From Chloroflexi bacterium HGW-Chloroflexi-3 (GTDB lineage: Bacteria > Chloroflexota > Anaerolineae > Anaerolineales > Anaerolineaceae): 64,000 nucleotides of DNA. Where the stretch lies: positions 47,084-111,083 of the forward strand of contig PHBX01000003.1 in the NCBI GenBank assembly GCA_002842045.1, in the 5' to 3' direction. The position numbers were made by a program, and so were the translations under genes. Shown piece by piece: positions 17,487 to 26,316 of the stretch (positions are counted from its first letter, which is position 1; every line of letters begins with the position of its first letter). The notes under the pieces were generated by a model. The model did no database searches. It was given only the letters and a program-made list of their open reading frames with translations, and had not been told where the DNA came from.

Positions 17487-18239
17487 TTATTTCCAGAAGG
17501 CATTTGCTACCTGGCGGGTCACAGCTTGGGGATCATCGGATTGCCAGACACGCCGGCCAATCGCAACCCCTTTGGCTCCGGCTTCGATGGCAGCTTTGGA
17601 CATCTTCACTGTGGCATCATCGCCTTCATTCCCGGTTTTAGGACCACCAGCAACGATAATTGGGATGGGGACGGATTTCACAACAGACCGGAAGGATGCG
17701 ACATCACCCGAGAAATTGGTTTTGATTACATCGGCACCTATTTCCATACCAATACGAGCTGCATGCGCGATTGCAACCGGATCGTAGGAAACATTTTCGG
17801 GGGGCATCATTTCTGCGATCACAGGCATACCAAATGGGCGGCATTCTTCAATTAATGCAGCCAGCCATTGATAGATCTCGATATCTCCTTCACGTCCAAA
17901 GAAGACCGAGACAACCACAGCATCCGCATCCATTCGGATGGCGGAATCAAGGGTGGCGATGGGTGTTTCCTGGGTACCTTGTTTGCTGAGACCAGCTGTC
18001 AGGCTGACTCTCAATACCAGACCAGTCTCCGGCTTCAATGATTTCTGGGCAGCTTGCAGGAACCCAGGAGATGCCAAAACCGCATTGGCGCCCCCAGCTA
18101 CGACTTCTCCCACAATCCATTCCGGATTATCGAGACCTTTTACCGGTCCCAACCATCCACCGTGATCCAGGGGGGAAAGCAGACATAATTTTTCATTTCC
18201 GACGAATAACCTGTTTAACCTTCTATTTTTTCCGAACAT
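17487..18239 (-). CDS. Class I aldolase, DhnA-type (cassette 3)
   Basis: DhnA-family TIM-barrel aldolase, more distant from the two others in the window. SPLDHGGWLGPVKGL near the N-terminus, the likely Schiff-base Lys in GADVIKTNFSGD, and GVAIGRRVWQSDDP at the phosphate site. AAGGAG lies seven bases before the ATG at 18239. It closes an operon starting with an ABC importer and follows its kinase partner by 41 bases. It probably cleaves the phosphorylated product of that kinase. About 250 residues, full length. Confidence 0.85.
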   Translation of the reverse strand: MFGKNRRLNRLFVGNEKLCLLSPLDHGGWLGPVKGLDNPEWIVGEVVAGGANAVLASPGFLQAAQKSLKPETGLVLRVSLTAGLSKQGTQETPIATLDSAIRMDADAVVVSVFFGREGDIEIYQWLAALIEECRPFGMPVIAEMMPPENVSYDPVAIAHAARIGMEIGADVIKTNFSGDVASFRSVVKSVPIPIIVAGGPKTGNEGDDATVKMSKAAIEAGAKGVAIGRRVWQSDDPQAVTRQVANAFWK

Positions 18240-18280
18240 TTTTTTCTCCTTCTTAAGCAAAATAATAATAACAAAACGTC

Positions 18281-19744
18281 TTAATTGGTATTTAATAATT
18301 CCTGATTAAATTCAGCCTGAGCTTTATAGCGGGTAAGTAGATTTTGATAGATGCTGGTTGTTTTTGCATCTGGATACAACCAGTCTGGTTTATCAAAGGT
18401 ATCCAAAAGCGCCTGTTCAAACGAACGATCATCCTTCATAGACAGACAAGCATATGCAAACAAGGCATGTGTAACCGTTTCCTGACCGGAATAAACGCAG
18501 ACCGGTACCTGGCAAATATCTGCGATCATTTGAGGCCAACCAGGTGTTTTTGTACCGCCACCTGCCAGGGCAATTTCGCGGATATTCTCACCAAGTTCAT
18601 GAAAAATTTGTATCATATATGCCAGACTCAATCCGACTCCTTCCATGACTGCCCGAAGTAGATGGGCTCGGGAATGCGCCAGCGATAATCCGTGAAAACT
18701 GCCACGTAATTGATCATTCCAGAAGGGCGAACGTTCCCCTGACAGGAACGGCAGAAAGAAGACACCATCGCTGCCGGCAGGCACATCCAACGCTTCTGCT
18801 ATAGTGGACTCGAAGGGTGTGTCTGGATAAAGATTTTTCCAAGCCCATTGCAATGCCGCACCGGTGGTGGAGGAAACACCACCCAGCATGGGAACCCGCA
18901 ACAATGGATAGGTATAAATCCGGTTTTGTGGATCTACAACGCTTTCATTTGGTTCCAACGGACAAAAAATCATTGAGGAACTTCCCAGGGAGCAATTCAA
19001 TCTGCCTTTGGCCGGTGGGGCACTGGAGATGAGCGCCAGCACATCCCCTGCGCCGGCGATTACCTTTGCGTGTGGATTGATCTTAAATCTTTCAGTCACC
19101 TGTGGTAACAATGCTCCAGCTTCATCTTCTGGCTGCAAAATGGGTGGTAGAATTTCCGGATTTATTCCAATATAAGTTAGACGTTCTTTTGCCCAATCAT
19201 GGGTCTTCCAATTCAGTAAGGCAGCCCCACCGGGTTCGGTAATATCCGTTAAGATTTCACCGGTAACCAGGAAGCGTAAATAATCCTTCGGCCACAGCAA
19301 ATGCCGGGCTTTTTGAATAACATCGGGAAGATGTTTACGCATCCAATACAATTTTGGTAATGTGTAGGTGGAATTCAATTGATACGGTGGCAATTGAAAA
19401 GCGGATTGTAGTTCACTGGTTTCTGCTGCTGCCCGTCGATCCAGCCATAAAATGGTTGGTTCCAGCGGTTTCAGGTCAGCATCCAGTAGGACAGCCGTAT
19501 GCATCTGCCCTGTGAAAGCGATGACTTCAATTTGTTGTAATAGGTCTGGCATTTTGGATAATCTGGAAAGGCAATCTTCCATGGCCTGCTGCCAATCCTG
19601 AGGGGAAGCTTCTGCCCAGCCAGCCTGCGGGGATGCATATTCATAAGAGCTGGTTTCGGATGCCAATATACTTCCATCAACTGCGTAAACGACTGATTTT
19701 AACGAAGATGTACCCACATCCACTGCCAGCACAAAAGGTTTCAA
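18281..19744 (-). CDS. FGGY-family carbohydrate kinase, xylulokinase-like (cassette 3)
   Basis: FGGY kinase of the XylB group. DVGTSSLK (9-16) is the phosphate loop, FTGQMH (77-82) matches the substrate-binding SGQMHG of xylulokinase, GAGDVLAL carries the catalytic Asp (about 238), and AGGGTKTPGWPQMIADI the adenine site. Length 487 is normal. It starts six bases from the end of the zinc dehydrogenase gene, so it is in the same operon as the ABC importer. The substrate is likely a keto sugar made by the dehydrogenase. It is less like the two other FGGY kinases than they are like each other. Confidence 0.9.
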   Translation of the reverse strand: MKPFVLAVDVGTSSLKSVVYAVDGSILASETSSYEYASPQAGWAEASPQDWQQAMEDCLSRLSKMPDLLQQIEVIAFTGQMHTAVLLDADLKPLEPTILWLDRRAAAETSELQSAFQLPPYQLNSTYTLPKLYWMRKHLPDVIQKARHLLWPKDYLRFLVTGEILTDITEPGGAALLNWKTHDWAKERLTYIGINPEILPPILQPEDEAGALLPQVTERFKINPHAKVIAGAGDVLALISSAPPAKGRLNCSLGSSSMIFCPLEPNESVVDPQNRIYTYPLLRVPMLGGVSSTTGAALQWAWKNLYPDTPFESTIAEALDVPAGSDGVFFLPFLSGERSPFWNDQLRGSFHGLSLAHSRAHLLRAVMEGVGLSLAYMIQIFHELGENIREIALAGGGTKTPGWPQMIADICQVPVCVYSGQETVTHALFAYACLSMKDDRSFEQALLDTFDKPDWLYPDAKTTSIYQNLLTRYKAQAEFNQELLNTN

Positions 19745-19749
19745 ATGAT

Positions 19750-20790
19750 CTACTCCAGATCGTTAATATCTAACATGACTTTCAAACCTTTGAGACTCTT
19801 CACAATCTCAAAGCCTTTACCCAACTCTTCCAAAGGAAGCATATGACTGATCAATATCTCTGTGTTGACCTGACCGCTCTCGATCATATTGAGTGCAACG
19901 TTAAAATCAGCAGGAGTGCTGTCCGCGGAACCGGTGATGATGAATTCACCATAATGAATCAGGTTGGGGTCGATGTGCAATTGATCTTTGGGATAAATAC
20001 CGGCGAAAATATTGATGCGTCCACCCGGAGCCAACATTGGGACTATATCTTCCACCAGACGGGCTGATCCAACCGTTACCACAGCCGCGTCGACGCCCCA
20101 GCCGGAAGTGACATCTTTGATCATACCAGCCACATCCGTTTCCTTTGGGTTGACAATCCAGTCAGCACCCAATTCTTTGGCTTTTACCAGACGTTCCTGC
20201 ACCGGATCCGAAGCGATCACTCGTGCGCCAAAAGCCTTGGCTACCTGCAGATGCATCAATCCAATAGGTCCTAACCCTGCCACCAGTTCGACCTCACCCG
20301 GGTAAAGACGTAGCATATTTTGTCCACGCACCACACAGGAGAGTGGTTCGGTGAAGGCAGCTGCTTTAAGGCTGGTGGATGGCTGTTTGATGATGTGTAC
20401 ATTCTTTTCAGGAACGCGCACATAATCGGCGAACCCACCACCGAATTGCTGAAAATGGGGATTCTGGCAGCGGTTCTCGCGACCACTGCGGCAAGCTTTG
20501 CAGACACCACATTTGACACCCATATCCGGCACAACACGTTGACCGGGTTTGATGAATTTTACATTTTCACCCACAGCAGCTACCACACCAGCCATTTCAT
20601 GCCCAAGTACGCGTGGAAATGCCACTGAAGAGGATAATCCCGAAAATGCTCTTAAATCCCAGGGGCAAATTCCTGCTTTCCCAACCTGGATTAAGACATC
20701 ATTCACACCTACTTCTTGAAGAGGAAGGTGACGAAGTTCTAACTCATTTGGTCTTTCTGCCCACATAACGCGTATCATTTTTTCTGTCAT
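19750..20790 (-). CDS. Zinc-dependent medium-chain alcohol/polyol dehydrogenase
   Basis: MDR-family dehydrogenase like sorbitol, threonine or galactitol-1-phosphate dehydrogenase. Catalytic zinc ligands are Cys in AGICPWDL, the His-Glu pair of LGHEMAG, and the structural zinc is bound by CGVCKACRSGRENRC (CX2CX2CX7C). NAD binding: VAGLGPIGLMHLQ. The expected GxCGTD is CPWD here, a variation of the family. The start overlaps the amidohydrolase stop (ATGA). It should oxidise a polyol to the ketose phosphorylated by the kinase downstream. Confidence 0.9.
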   Translation of the reverse strand: MTEKMIRVMWAERPNELELRHLPLQEVGVNDVLIQVGKAGICPWDLRAFSGLSSSVAFPRVLGHEMAGVVAAVGENVKFIKPGQRVVPDMGVKCGVCKACRSGRENRCQNPHFQQFGGGFADYVRVPEKNVHIIKQPSTSLKAAAFTEPLSCVVRGQNMLRLYPGEVELVAGLGPIGLMHLQVAKAFGARVIASDPVQERLVKAKELGADWIVNPKETDVAGMIKDVTSGWGVDAAVVTVGSARLVEDIVPMLAPGGRINIFAGIYPKDQLHIDPNLIHYGEFIITGSADSTPADFNVALNMIESGQVNTEILISHMLPLEELGKGFEIVKSLKGLKVMLDINDLE

Positions 20791-21953
20791 ACGAATTTTT
20801 CTCCTTTAATGTAGATGTTACAAATATCATTAATATTGGCCCGATGCACCATTGCACTGATGTAATCATGTGTGAAAATAAAATTTGAACTATTCAGATT
20901 CATCACCAGAAAACTGGCTTCTTTTCCTGGCGAGAGTGATCCTAAATCCTGATCAATCTTGAGCGCTCTGGCACCCTGGATGGTGGCTGCGCTGAAAATC
21001 TGGTGAAAATCAATCACAACTGGATTCTGATACAGTCCGCGCTGCATACGCGAAAGATAATCCATCTCTCGGAACATATCCGGTGAAGCGATCATCATGT
21101 TATCACTGCCAATGCCAAATTCAACGCCAGCTGCGATCCACGCTGAGACATCCGGTAACCCATCACCGAGAATCCCATTCGCTCGTGGGCAACAAACTGC
21201 TCTGGTATTACTTGCAGCTACCATCTCCAGTTCACGCCGAGGAGTGTGGGTCAGGTGCACCAGAAAATCGGGTGAAAGTTCCAGGGCTCTTGCTGTTTGC
21301 CCCTTCCCAAAATCGCTGATGGATTTCTTTTCTGCTTCAGCATCTTCCGAGACATGAATAGCAAAAATCTTTTCAGGATACGCTCTGCGCAAATCCTGGA
21401 TGGTCGAAATTGGATAGGCAGCTACATCCCGGATCCCCAGCCCGTCGGCGATTTCAAGAATTTCAATGGTCTCCTGTTTCGTTTCCGCGGCATTTCGATT
21501 TTCTGCCATTCTTCCAAGGCAAATCACCTGGATCGGTAATCCCAGCGCAGCTTTTTGTAATGCCTGCACTCCCGCCAGACCTTGCTCGCGAAAATCGGCA
21601 CAGGCAATGATTCCACTCGCCAGCATCTCGGATAAGCCGTGGCGCATTTGCCGGATGTGAGTTTCCTGATCCAGACTTGCCAGGAAGCGATGTTTTAACC
21701 CATTGGGAGGAACCACCATCTGTTCTAGTGGCATTCCAACGCCCAATTCTTTTGCGCCGGTATCACCCAGATGGCAATGTGCATTGATGAACATAGGGCT
21801 TAAAAGGGCATGACCAAGATCAACTTCAAAAGCTTCCGCCACGGGTTTTCCGATCGATAAAATTCTTCCATCTGACACATGGATAGCCGAATTGGTTACT
21901 ATTTTTAGATCATCACCAAAGATGATGTGTGAAGCTTTGAAACTGGTAATCAT
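20787..21953 (-). CDS. Amidohydrolase (cytosine/guanine deaminase-like)
   Basis: Metal-dependent hydrolase of the amidohydrolase superfamily, SsnA/chlorohydrolase/cytosine deaminase branch. Metal ligands: AHCHLG (HxH), HVSEDAE (His), HLTHTPR (His) and GIGSDNMM (Asp). The ATG at 21953 lies just past the permease stop (21959); the longer frame would overlap the permease. About 388 residues, short for SsnA (442) but with all motifs. An amidohydrolase between an importer and a polyol dehydrogenase suggests the imported compound has an amide, imine or heterocyclic group removed before the sugar part is oxidised, as with a nucleoside. Inference. Confidence 0.83.
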   Translation of the reverse strand: MITSFKASHIIFGDDLKIVTNSAIHVSDGRILSIGKPVAEAFEVDLGHALLSPMFINAHCHLGDTGAKELGVGMPLEQMVVPPNGLKHRFLASLDQETHIRQMRHGLSEMLASGIIACADFREQGLAGVQALQKAALGLPIQVICLGRMAENRNAAETKQETIEILEIADGLGIRDVAAYPISTIQDLRRAYPEKIFAIHVSEDAEAEKKSISDFGKGQTARALELSPDFLVHLTHTPRRELEMVAASNTRAVCCPRANGILGDGLPDVSAWIAAGVEFGIGSDNMMIASPDMFREMDYLSRMQRGLYQNPVVIDFHQIFSAATIQGARALKIDQDLGSLSPGKEASFLVMNLNSSNFIFTHDYISAMVHRANINDICNIYIKGEKFV

Positions 21954-21958
21954 AAGTT

Positions 21959-22792
21959 CTACCCTTTGGTAGCCCCAGCGGTTAATCCCTGGACAAAGTA
22001 GCGGTTTAAGAACAGGGAGATGAGTACAGCCGGAATGATGGCAAAGATGGACATCACAGCCATTTTCCCCCAACTAATCTCTACAGAACTGAAGGATGCC
22101 AGAATTCCGAGAGGTATCGTCTTGGTGGTTGGTGAGGTGAGCATTAAGGCGAACAGGAAGTCATTCCAGGAATAAATAATTGTGTACAAAGCAGAGGCAA
22201 TAATGCCTGGAACGGAGAGTGGCAAGGCAACTTTGATAAAGGCGCTGAAATGGGAAGCGCCGTCCACCAGGGCAGCTTCTTCCATTTCCAACGGTACATC
22301 GGCGAAGTAACTGCGCATCATCCAGACCACAAATGCAGCGTCAAAAACGGTATTGAGCAAAATGAGTGACATGTAAGTCCCGATCAACGAGAGATCGCGC
22401 ATGATCAGGTAAAAAGGAATCAACATGGCTACCGGGGGAAGCATTAATAACAGCAAGAAGAAATAGGCTGAATTTTTCACAAAACGAAATTTGGAGCGTG
22501 CGATCGCATATCCAGCGGGTACACCTAATATTAAGGAAAGGAATGTCGTTCCAGATGTAATGATGATACTGTTTTTGATGTACATGAATGTCTTGCTCTG
22601 CGCCAGAACACCTGTGAAATTCTTCAAAGTTGCGTCAAAAAATAGCCATGTAGGGGGAATGGCAAATGAGTCCCGACCAAATTTCAGCGATGTCGTAAGC
22701 AACCAGTAAATGGGAATCAGAAAGAATGCAATTGCAAGAAGGGATAAAATAATCAGGATTGTTTTTTCAAGGATACTTCGTTTTTTATACAT
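21959..22792 (-). CDS. ABC transporter permease, carbohydrate type (MalG/UgpE-like)
   Basis: Inner-membrane permease with about six transmembrane segments. The cytoplasmic EAA loop is visible as EMEEAALVDGASHFSAF, followed by LPLSVPG. It ends with the RYFVQGLTAGATKG tail typical of this family. It pairs with the permease upstream (gap eight bases) and the binding protein at 23774. No ATPase gene is in the window, so a shared MsmX/UgpC-type ATPase encoded elsewhere is presumed. Confidence 0.9.
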   Translation of the reverse strand: MYKKRSILEKTILIILSLLAIAFFLIPIYWLLTTSLKFGRDSFAIPPTWLFFDATLKNFTGVLAQSKTFMYIKNSIIITSGTTFLSLILGVPAGYAIARSKFRFVKNSAYFFLLLLMLPPVAMLIPFYLIMRDLSLIGTYMSLILLNTVFDAAFVVWMMRSYFADVPLEMEEAALVDGASHFSAFIKVALPLSVPGIIASALYTIIYSWNDFLFALMLTSPTTKTIPLGILASFSSVEISWGKMAVMSIFAIIPAVLISLFLNRYFVQGLTAGATKG

Positions 22793-22800
22793 AATAAATC

Positions 22801-23703
22801 CTATAATTGTCTTCTTGTCATGACTAAAATATAAACAATGGATAAAACAGTAACCATCACCAATAATATGTTTGCCAGTGCGGAAGCATAACCCATGTCA
22901 AAAAAAGTTAACCCTACCGTATAAATATGGTAATTTAACACGGTAGTAACCTGACCTGGACCGCCAGCTGTTGTGGCATAAATAGTGTCAAAAACCTTGA
23001 AAGATTGCACGGTGCGCAGTAAGAATGCAATCAAAAAGGTGGGTTTCATTAATGGCAATGTGAGATAAATAAAACTCTGCCAGCGGCTGGAACCATCCAC
23101 ATAGGCGGCTTCATAAGGTTCTTGCGGTAAACTTTTCAGCCCCGCCAGAAAAATGATCATTAATAAGGGTGTCCATTGCCAGACGTCAATTAACATCACT
23201 GCCGGCATCGCCGTGGATAATTCCCCCAAAGGACCTCTGCCTACATCAAGTCCCAATTGTTTCAGATAGTAAGGGATCACGCCAAAATCTGCATTGTATA
23301 AAGATTTCCAGATCAAACCGACCACAAGTGGTGGTAAAGCCATCGGAATTAATAAGAAAGAGCGCACAAACTGCGCCAGTTTGGTTTCTGGTGAGAAGAG
23401 CAACGCCAATCCCAAGCCTAAAAGCAGCTCTACAGTAACAGTTCCAGCAACATAAATCAATGTGTTTTCTAAGGAAATTAATACAGTCGGATCCTTAAAA
23501 GCACGTATGTAATTTTCTAATCCAACAAATGTCTGAGTCTGGTTTGGATCGGTCAAACGATAATCAAATAGACTGATCCTGAAAGAAAAAAATAGAGGAT
23601 AAATCGCAATAACAACAATATAAAGTAAGAGCGGAAACAACAACCAGAAAAAAGGATCAGCTTTAAATTTCTTGATTATTGTTTGTGTAAAGGTTTGTAT
23701 CAA
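22801..23703 (-). CDS. ABC transporter permease, carbohydrate type (MalF/UgpA-like)
   Basis: Inner-membrane permease with six predicted hydrophobic segments and the EAA loop PYEAAYVDGSSRWQSF plus LPLMKPT. The start is a TTG at 23703: AGGAG lies five bases upstream (23709-23713) and no ATG fits. About 300 residues. It lies between the binding lipoprotein (70 bases upstream) and the second permease. Confidence 0.9.
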   Translation of the reverse strand: MIQTFTQTIIKKFKADPFFWLLFPLLLYIVVIAIYPLFFSFRISLFDYRLTDPNQTQTFVGLENYIRAFKDPTVLISLENTLIYVAGTVTVELLLGLGLALLFSPETKLAQFVRSFLLIPMALPPLVVGLIWKSLYNADFGVIPYYLKQLGLDVGRGPLGELSTAMPAVMLIDVWQWTPLLMIIFLAGLKSLPQEPYEAAYVDGSSRWQSFIYLTLPLMKPTFLIAFLLRTVQSFKVFDTIYATTAGGPGQVTTVLNYHIYTVGLTFFDMGYASALANILLVMVTVLSIVYILVMTRRQL

Positions 23704-23773
23704 TATTGCTCCTAATTATTCAATAGTATGGATACCTGTTCAAGCAGGCATCCATACTGATTACAACATTATT

Positions 23774-25105
23774 TTATTTGGTATTGGCTTCGACTTGTTC
23801 CTGTGCTTTTTGTAAGGCACTTTCAGCAGTTTCCTGACCAACCAGGAAGGCATTTACATAAGTACCCAGGGCATCCTGAATGATGCTATATTCTGGAATT
23901 CTGGGGCGATAATCGCCATCACCTTTTTCAAATGATTCTAACATCAATGGGAACCAGGGATACATGGCAACTAATTCAGGATCGGTAAGGGTAGAACGTC
24001 GGATGGGAGCACCGTCATTTTTCACCCATTCTTTTTGAATTTCTTCTGAAGCAAGCCATTTAATGAATTCCCAGGCGGCTTCCTGTTTCAATTGAGTTGA
24101 ACTGGCGTTGATACCAATACCCCAACCACCGAAGCCATATTTTGGCTCCATGCCTTCGGAAACAGGGGCAGCAGTTACATCCGCCAAACCAACCACGGAG
24201 GAAATTTCGGGATTTTCATATCCAGCACGAGCAATACTCCAACCTTCCATCATGGCAACGATGCCAGAGCGGAAGGCGGTTTCGCGTTGATCCCACCAGT
24301 AATCGGTTGATCCTGGAGGAGCGTATTTGAACAATTCACCGAAGAATTCGAGGATCTCAGCGTTTTCGGGTGTATTCAATGCTACTTTACCATCAGCGTC
24401 CAGGATGGAGCCACCATGTTGTTGCACGAAGGCCATGTAATCCTGAGCTACAGCGGATCCTTTAGCACCTAATAAAGCGATACCATACTGTTCACCTTCG
24501 GTTAATTGTTGTGCAGCAGCCAATAATTCTTCCTGTGTTTTGGGAGGTTCGATCCCTGCAGCTTCGAAAACATCTTTGCGGTAATTGAGCACGTTGGCAT
24601 AACCAGCCATCGGATAAGCCCAGTGTTTGCCTTCATATTCACCCAATGTCCAGGCGACGGGCATGATATCATCGAGATTCAAATCAGCTTCGTCTCTTGC
24701 CATGAAATCATCCAGGGGTAAAGTGTAAAGATTGGCTGCATATTCGCCAGACCAGACGATGTCGACTGTCATGAGATCATATTGAGCGGTCTTGCCAACA
24801 AAATCAGCTGTCAATTTTTGATACAGATCAACATATCCGAGCTCATCCAATGTAATTTTGATCCCGGTTTCTTCGGTGAAGCGAGGAACCAATACACGGA
24901 AGGCGGTCACGTATTGATCGGTCATGGATGCCAGGGTTAACTCAACACCTTCGAATTTGTTTTTCTCGACGACTGGAGCGGCTGGTTCTTCAGCAGCCGG
25001 TTCTTCGGCTGCTGGCGCAGCTTGAGGCGCACATCCGGCAACTCCCAAAAGCAGGGCGAATGCCAGCAACAGGTAAAAAGTAACTTTTATTGATTTTTTT
25101 TGCAT
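23774..25105 (-). CDS. ABC transporter extracellular solute-binding lipoprotein (family 1)
   Basis: Sugar-type substrate-binding protein. The signal peptide ends in a lipobox (GVAGC, lipid-modified Cys25), then an Ala/Pro/Glu linker (about 26-48) as in many Chloroflexota, then the SBP_bac_1 fold with GIALLGAKGSAVAQDY, YGFGGWGIGINA and WEFIKWLAS. It is anchored on the outer face of the membrane. First gene of the cassette 3 operon, with AAGGAG before the ATG. Probably regulated by the GntR protein encoded just upstream (25231). Confidence 0.92.
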   Translation of the reverse strand: MQKKSIKVTFYLLLAFALLLGVAGCAPQAAPAAEEPAAEEPAAPVVEKNKFEGVELTLASMTDQYVTAFRVLVPRFTEETGIKITLDELGYVDLYQKLTADFVGKTAQYDLMTVDIVWSGEYAANLYTLPLDDFMARDEADLNLDDIMPVAWTLGEYEGKHWAYPMAGYANVLNYRKDVFEAAGIEPPKTQEELLAAAQQLTEGEQYGIALLGAKGSAVAQDYMAFVQQHGGSILDADGKVALNTPENAEILEFFGELFKYAPPGSTDYWWDQRETAFRSGIVAMMEGWSIARAGYENPEISSVVGLADVTAAPVSEGMEPKYGFGGWGIGINASSTQLKQEAAWEFIKWLASEEIQKEWVKNDGAPIRRSTLTDPELVAMYPWFPLMLESFEKGDGDYRPRIPEYSIIQDALGTYVNAFLVGQETAESALQKAQEQVEANTK

Positions 25106-25230
25106 CTTGTTCTCCTTAATATGATAGTTTTAACAAATTTACTTGATATAAAAATTTTGTATCGATCGTCCTATCGAAGTTCTCCTTTCTCGTCCTAAAA
25201 ATGGACAAAATGATCTGATTGTTTTCCTGA

Positions 25231-25968
25231 TTAGCGCAGTAGATGAAGTGAATATTTATACATATCACTTCGGCTGATGACAACATGGTATTCTAAGGGT
25301 TGATGATTTAGGGTAAAGACAACACCTTCTACTTTTAACAATGGATTACCCATTGGTACACCCAATAACGTGGCTTGTTCTTCGCTGGCAGAAATGGCTT
25401 CAATGGTTTTATCTGATTCCACCAGAGGAATGCGTTTCATTTCAAAAAATGTATAAAGGGATTCAGTACGCTCAAGGTCTTCTCGGGACATTGAAATCTC
25501 AGGAGGCAGATTGACGTAGGAAGTGTTAATTGCCACGGGAATTTTGTTTACTATTCTGAGCCGATTAATATGGATGACAGGTTTTTCTTTCGGAATTCTT
25601 AACATCTCAGCAATTTTGTGTGAGGCTACAGTAACCTCAAAATCCAGAATTCTTGTTGTGGTTTCATATCCATGGGCTTTCATATCTTCTGTGAAACTGG
25701 TCAATTGAGATAACCCACGGTTGAGGGAGCTTTTTTCACGAATGACGATCGTGCCTTTTCCCTGAATTCGACTGATATAACCTTCATGTTCCAATTCTTT
25801 AATCGCCTGACGCACTGTGGCGCGGCTGAGTCCGTAATGGTATACCAGTGTCATTTCCGGTGGTAAAACCGAGCCAGGGGGATACAAACCTTCATCCAAT
25901 TCCTGGAGCAGAATATTTTTTAGCTGGCTATATAAAGGAAGGGGGGATCTTCTGTCGATTATTTTCAT
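25231..25968 (-). CDS. GntR-family transcriptional regulator with UTRA domain (HutC-type)
   Basis: Winged-helix DNA-binding domain at about residues 5-70 (LSRATVRQAIKELEHEGYISRIQGKGTIV) and a UTRA effector domain at about 90-245 (VIHINRLRIV, LERTESLYTFFE, LKVEGVVFT, YHVVISRSDMYKY). HutC-type regulators bind small sugars, amino acids or their phosphates. The ATG at 25968 is preferred over a TTG three codons earlier; neither has a strong ribosome site. It sits between the two ABC importers and is divergent from the second, which makes both likely targets. Candidate operators lie at 25995-26006 and 26180-26188. Confidence 0.9.
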   Translation of the reverse strand: MKIIDRRSPLPLYSQLKNILLQELDEGLYPPGSVLPPEMTLVYHYGLSRATVRQAIKELEHEGYISRIQGKGTIVIREKSSLNRGLSQLTSFTEDMKAHGYETTTRILDFEVTVASHKIAEMLRIPKEKPVIHINRLRIVNKIPVAINTSYVNLPPEISMSREDLERTESLYTFFEMKRIPLVESDKTIEAISASEEQATLLGVPMGNPLLKVEGVVFTLNHQPLEYHVVISRSDMYKYSLHLLR

Positions 25969-25994
25969 ATTTCTCAAAAAGAGGGATCAATCAA

Positions 25995-26006
25995 ATGTAC
26001 GTACAT
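25995..26006. promoter_or_regulatory. Palindrome ATGTACGTACAT, candidate GntR operator
   Basis: Perfect 12-base palindrome 27 bases upstream of the GntR start codon. GT/AC half sites around a short centre are typical of GntR-family operators. A related copy follows at 26180. Confidence 0.5.
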
Positions 26007-26179
26007 CCTAACAAATTTTTAATAAAAAGTCAACCACTTTAATCATTAAAATGAATTATTCATCCCACAATCAGATTTCTTTCCTGGTCCCCTAATTTAC
26101 AAAATGAAAAAAATTCACATGAAGAAGGAATGGATCTGAAAAACCTTTGTTTAGGAATTATTCGGCATAAAAACAAAAA

Positions 26180-26188
26180 TACGTACAT
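26180..26188. promoter_or_regulatory. Second copy of TACGTACAT, candidate GntR operator
   Basis: Matches nine of the twelve bases of the palindrome at 25995-26006, 128 bases before the permease start at 26317. Confidence 0.4.
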
Positions 26189-26316
26189 TAATTGGCTTGC
26201 AATAAAAAAATACTGCATGCTATAATTTTTAAACTTTAAATTATTCCAACTACCCTATATCTCAAATTAAATAATTTACACATTTAAATCAGTCAAAGTT
26301 CTTGAGGACTCAAAGT

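Larger units (their letters stand above)
25969..26316. other. Divergent intergenic region with putative GntR operators
   Basis: 348 AT-rich bases between the GntR start and the permease start, with no coding frame. It carries two copies of TACGTACAT, one inside a perfect palindrome. Promoters for both directions must lie here, but I could not fix their boxes. Confidence 0.6.
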
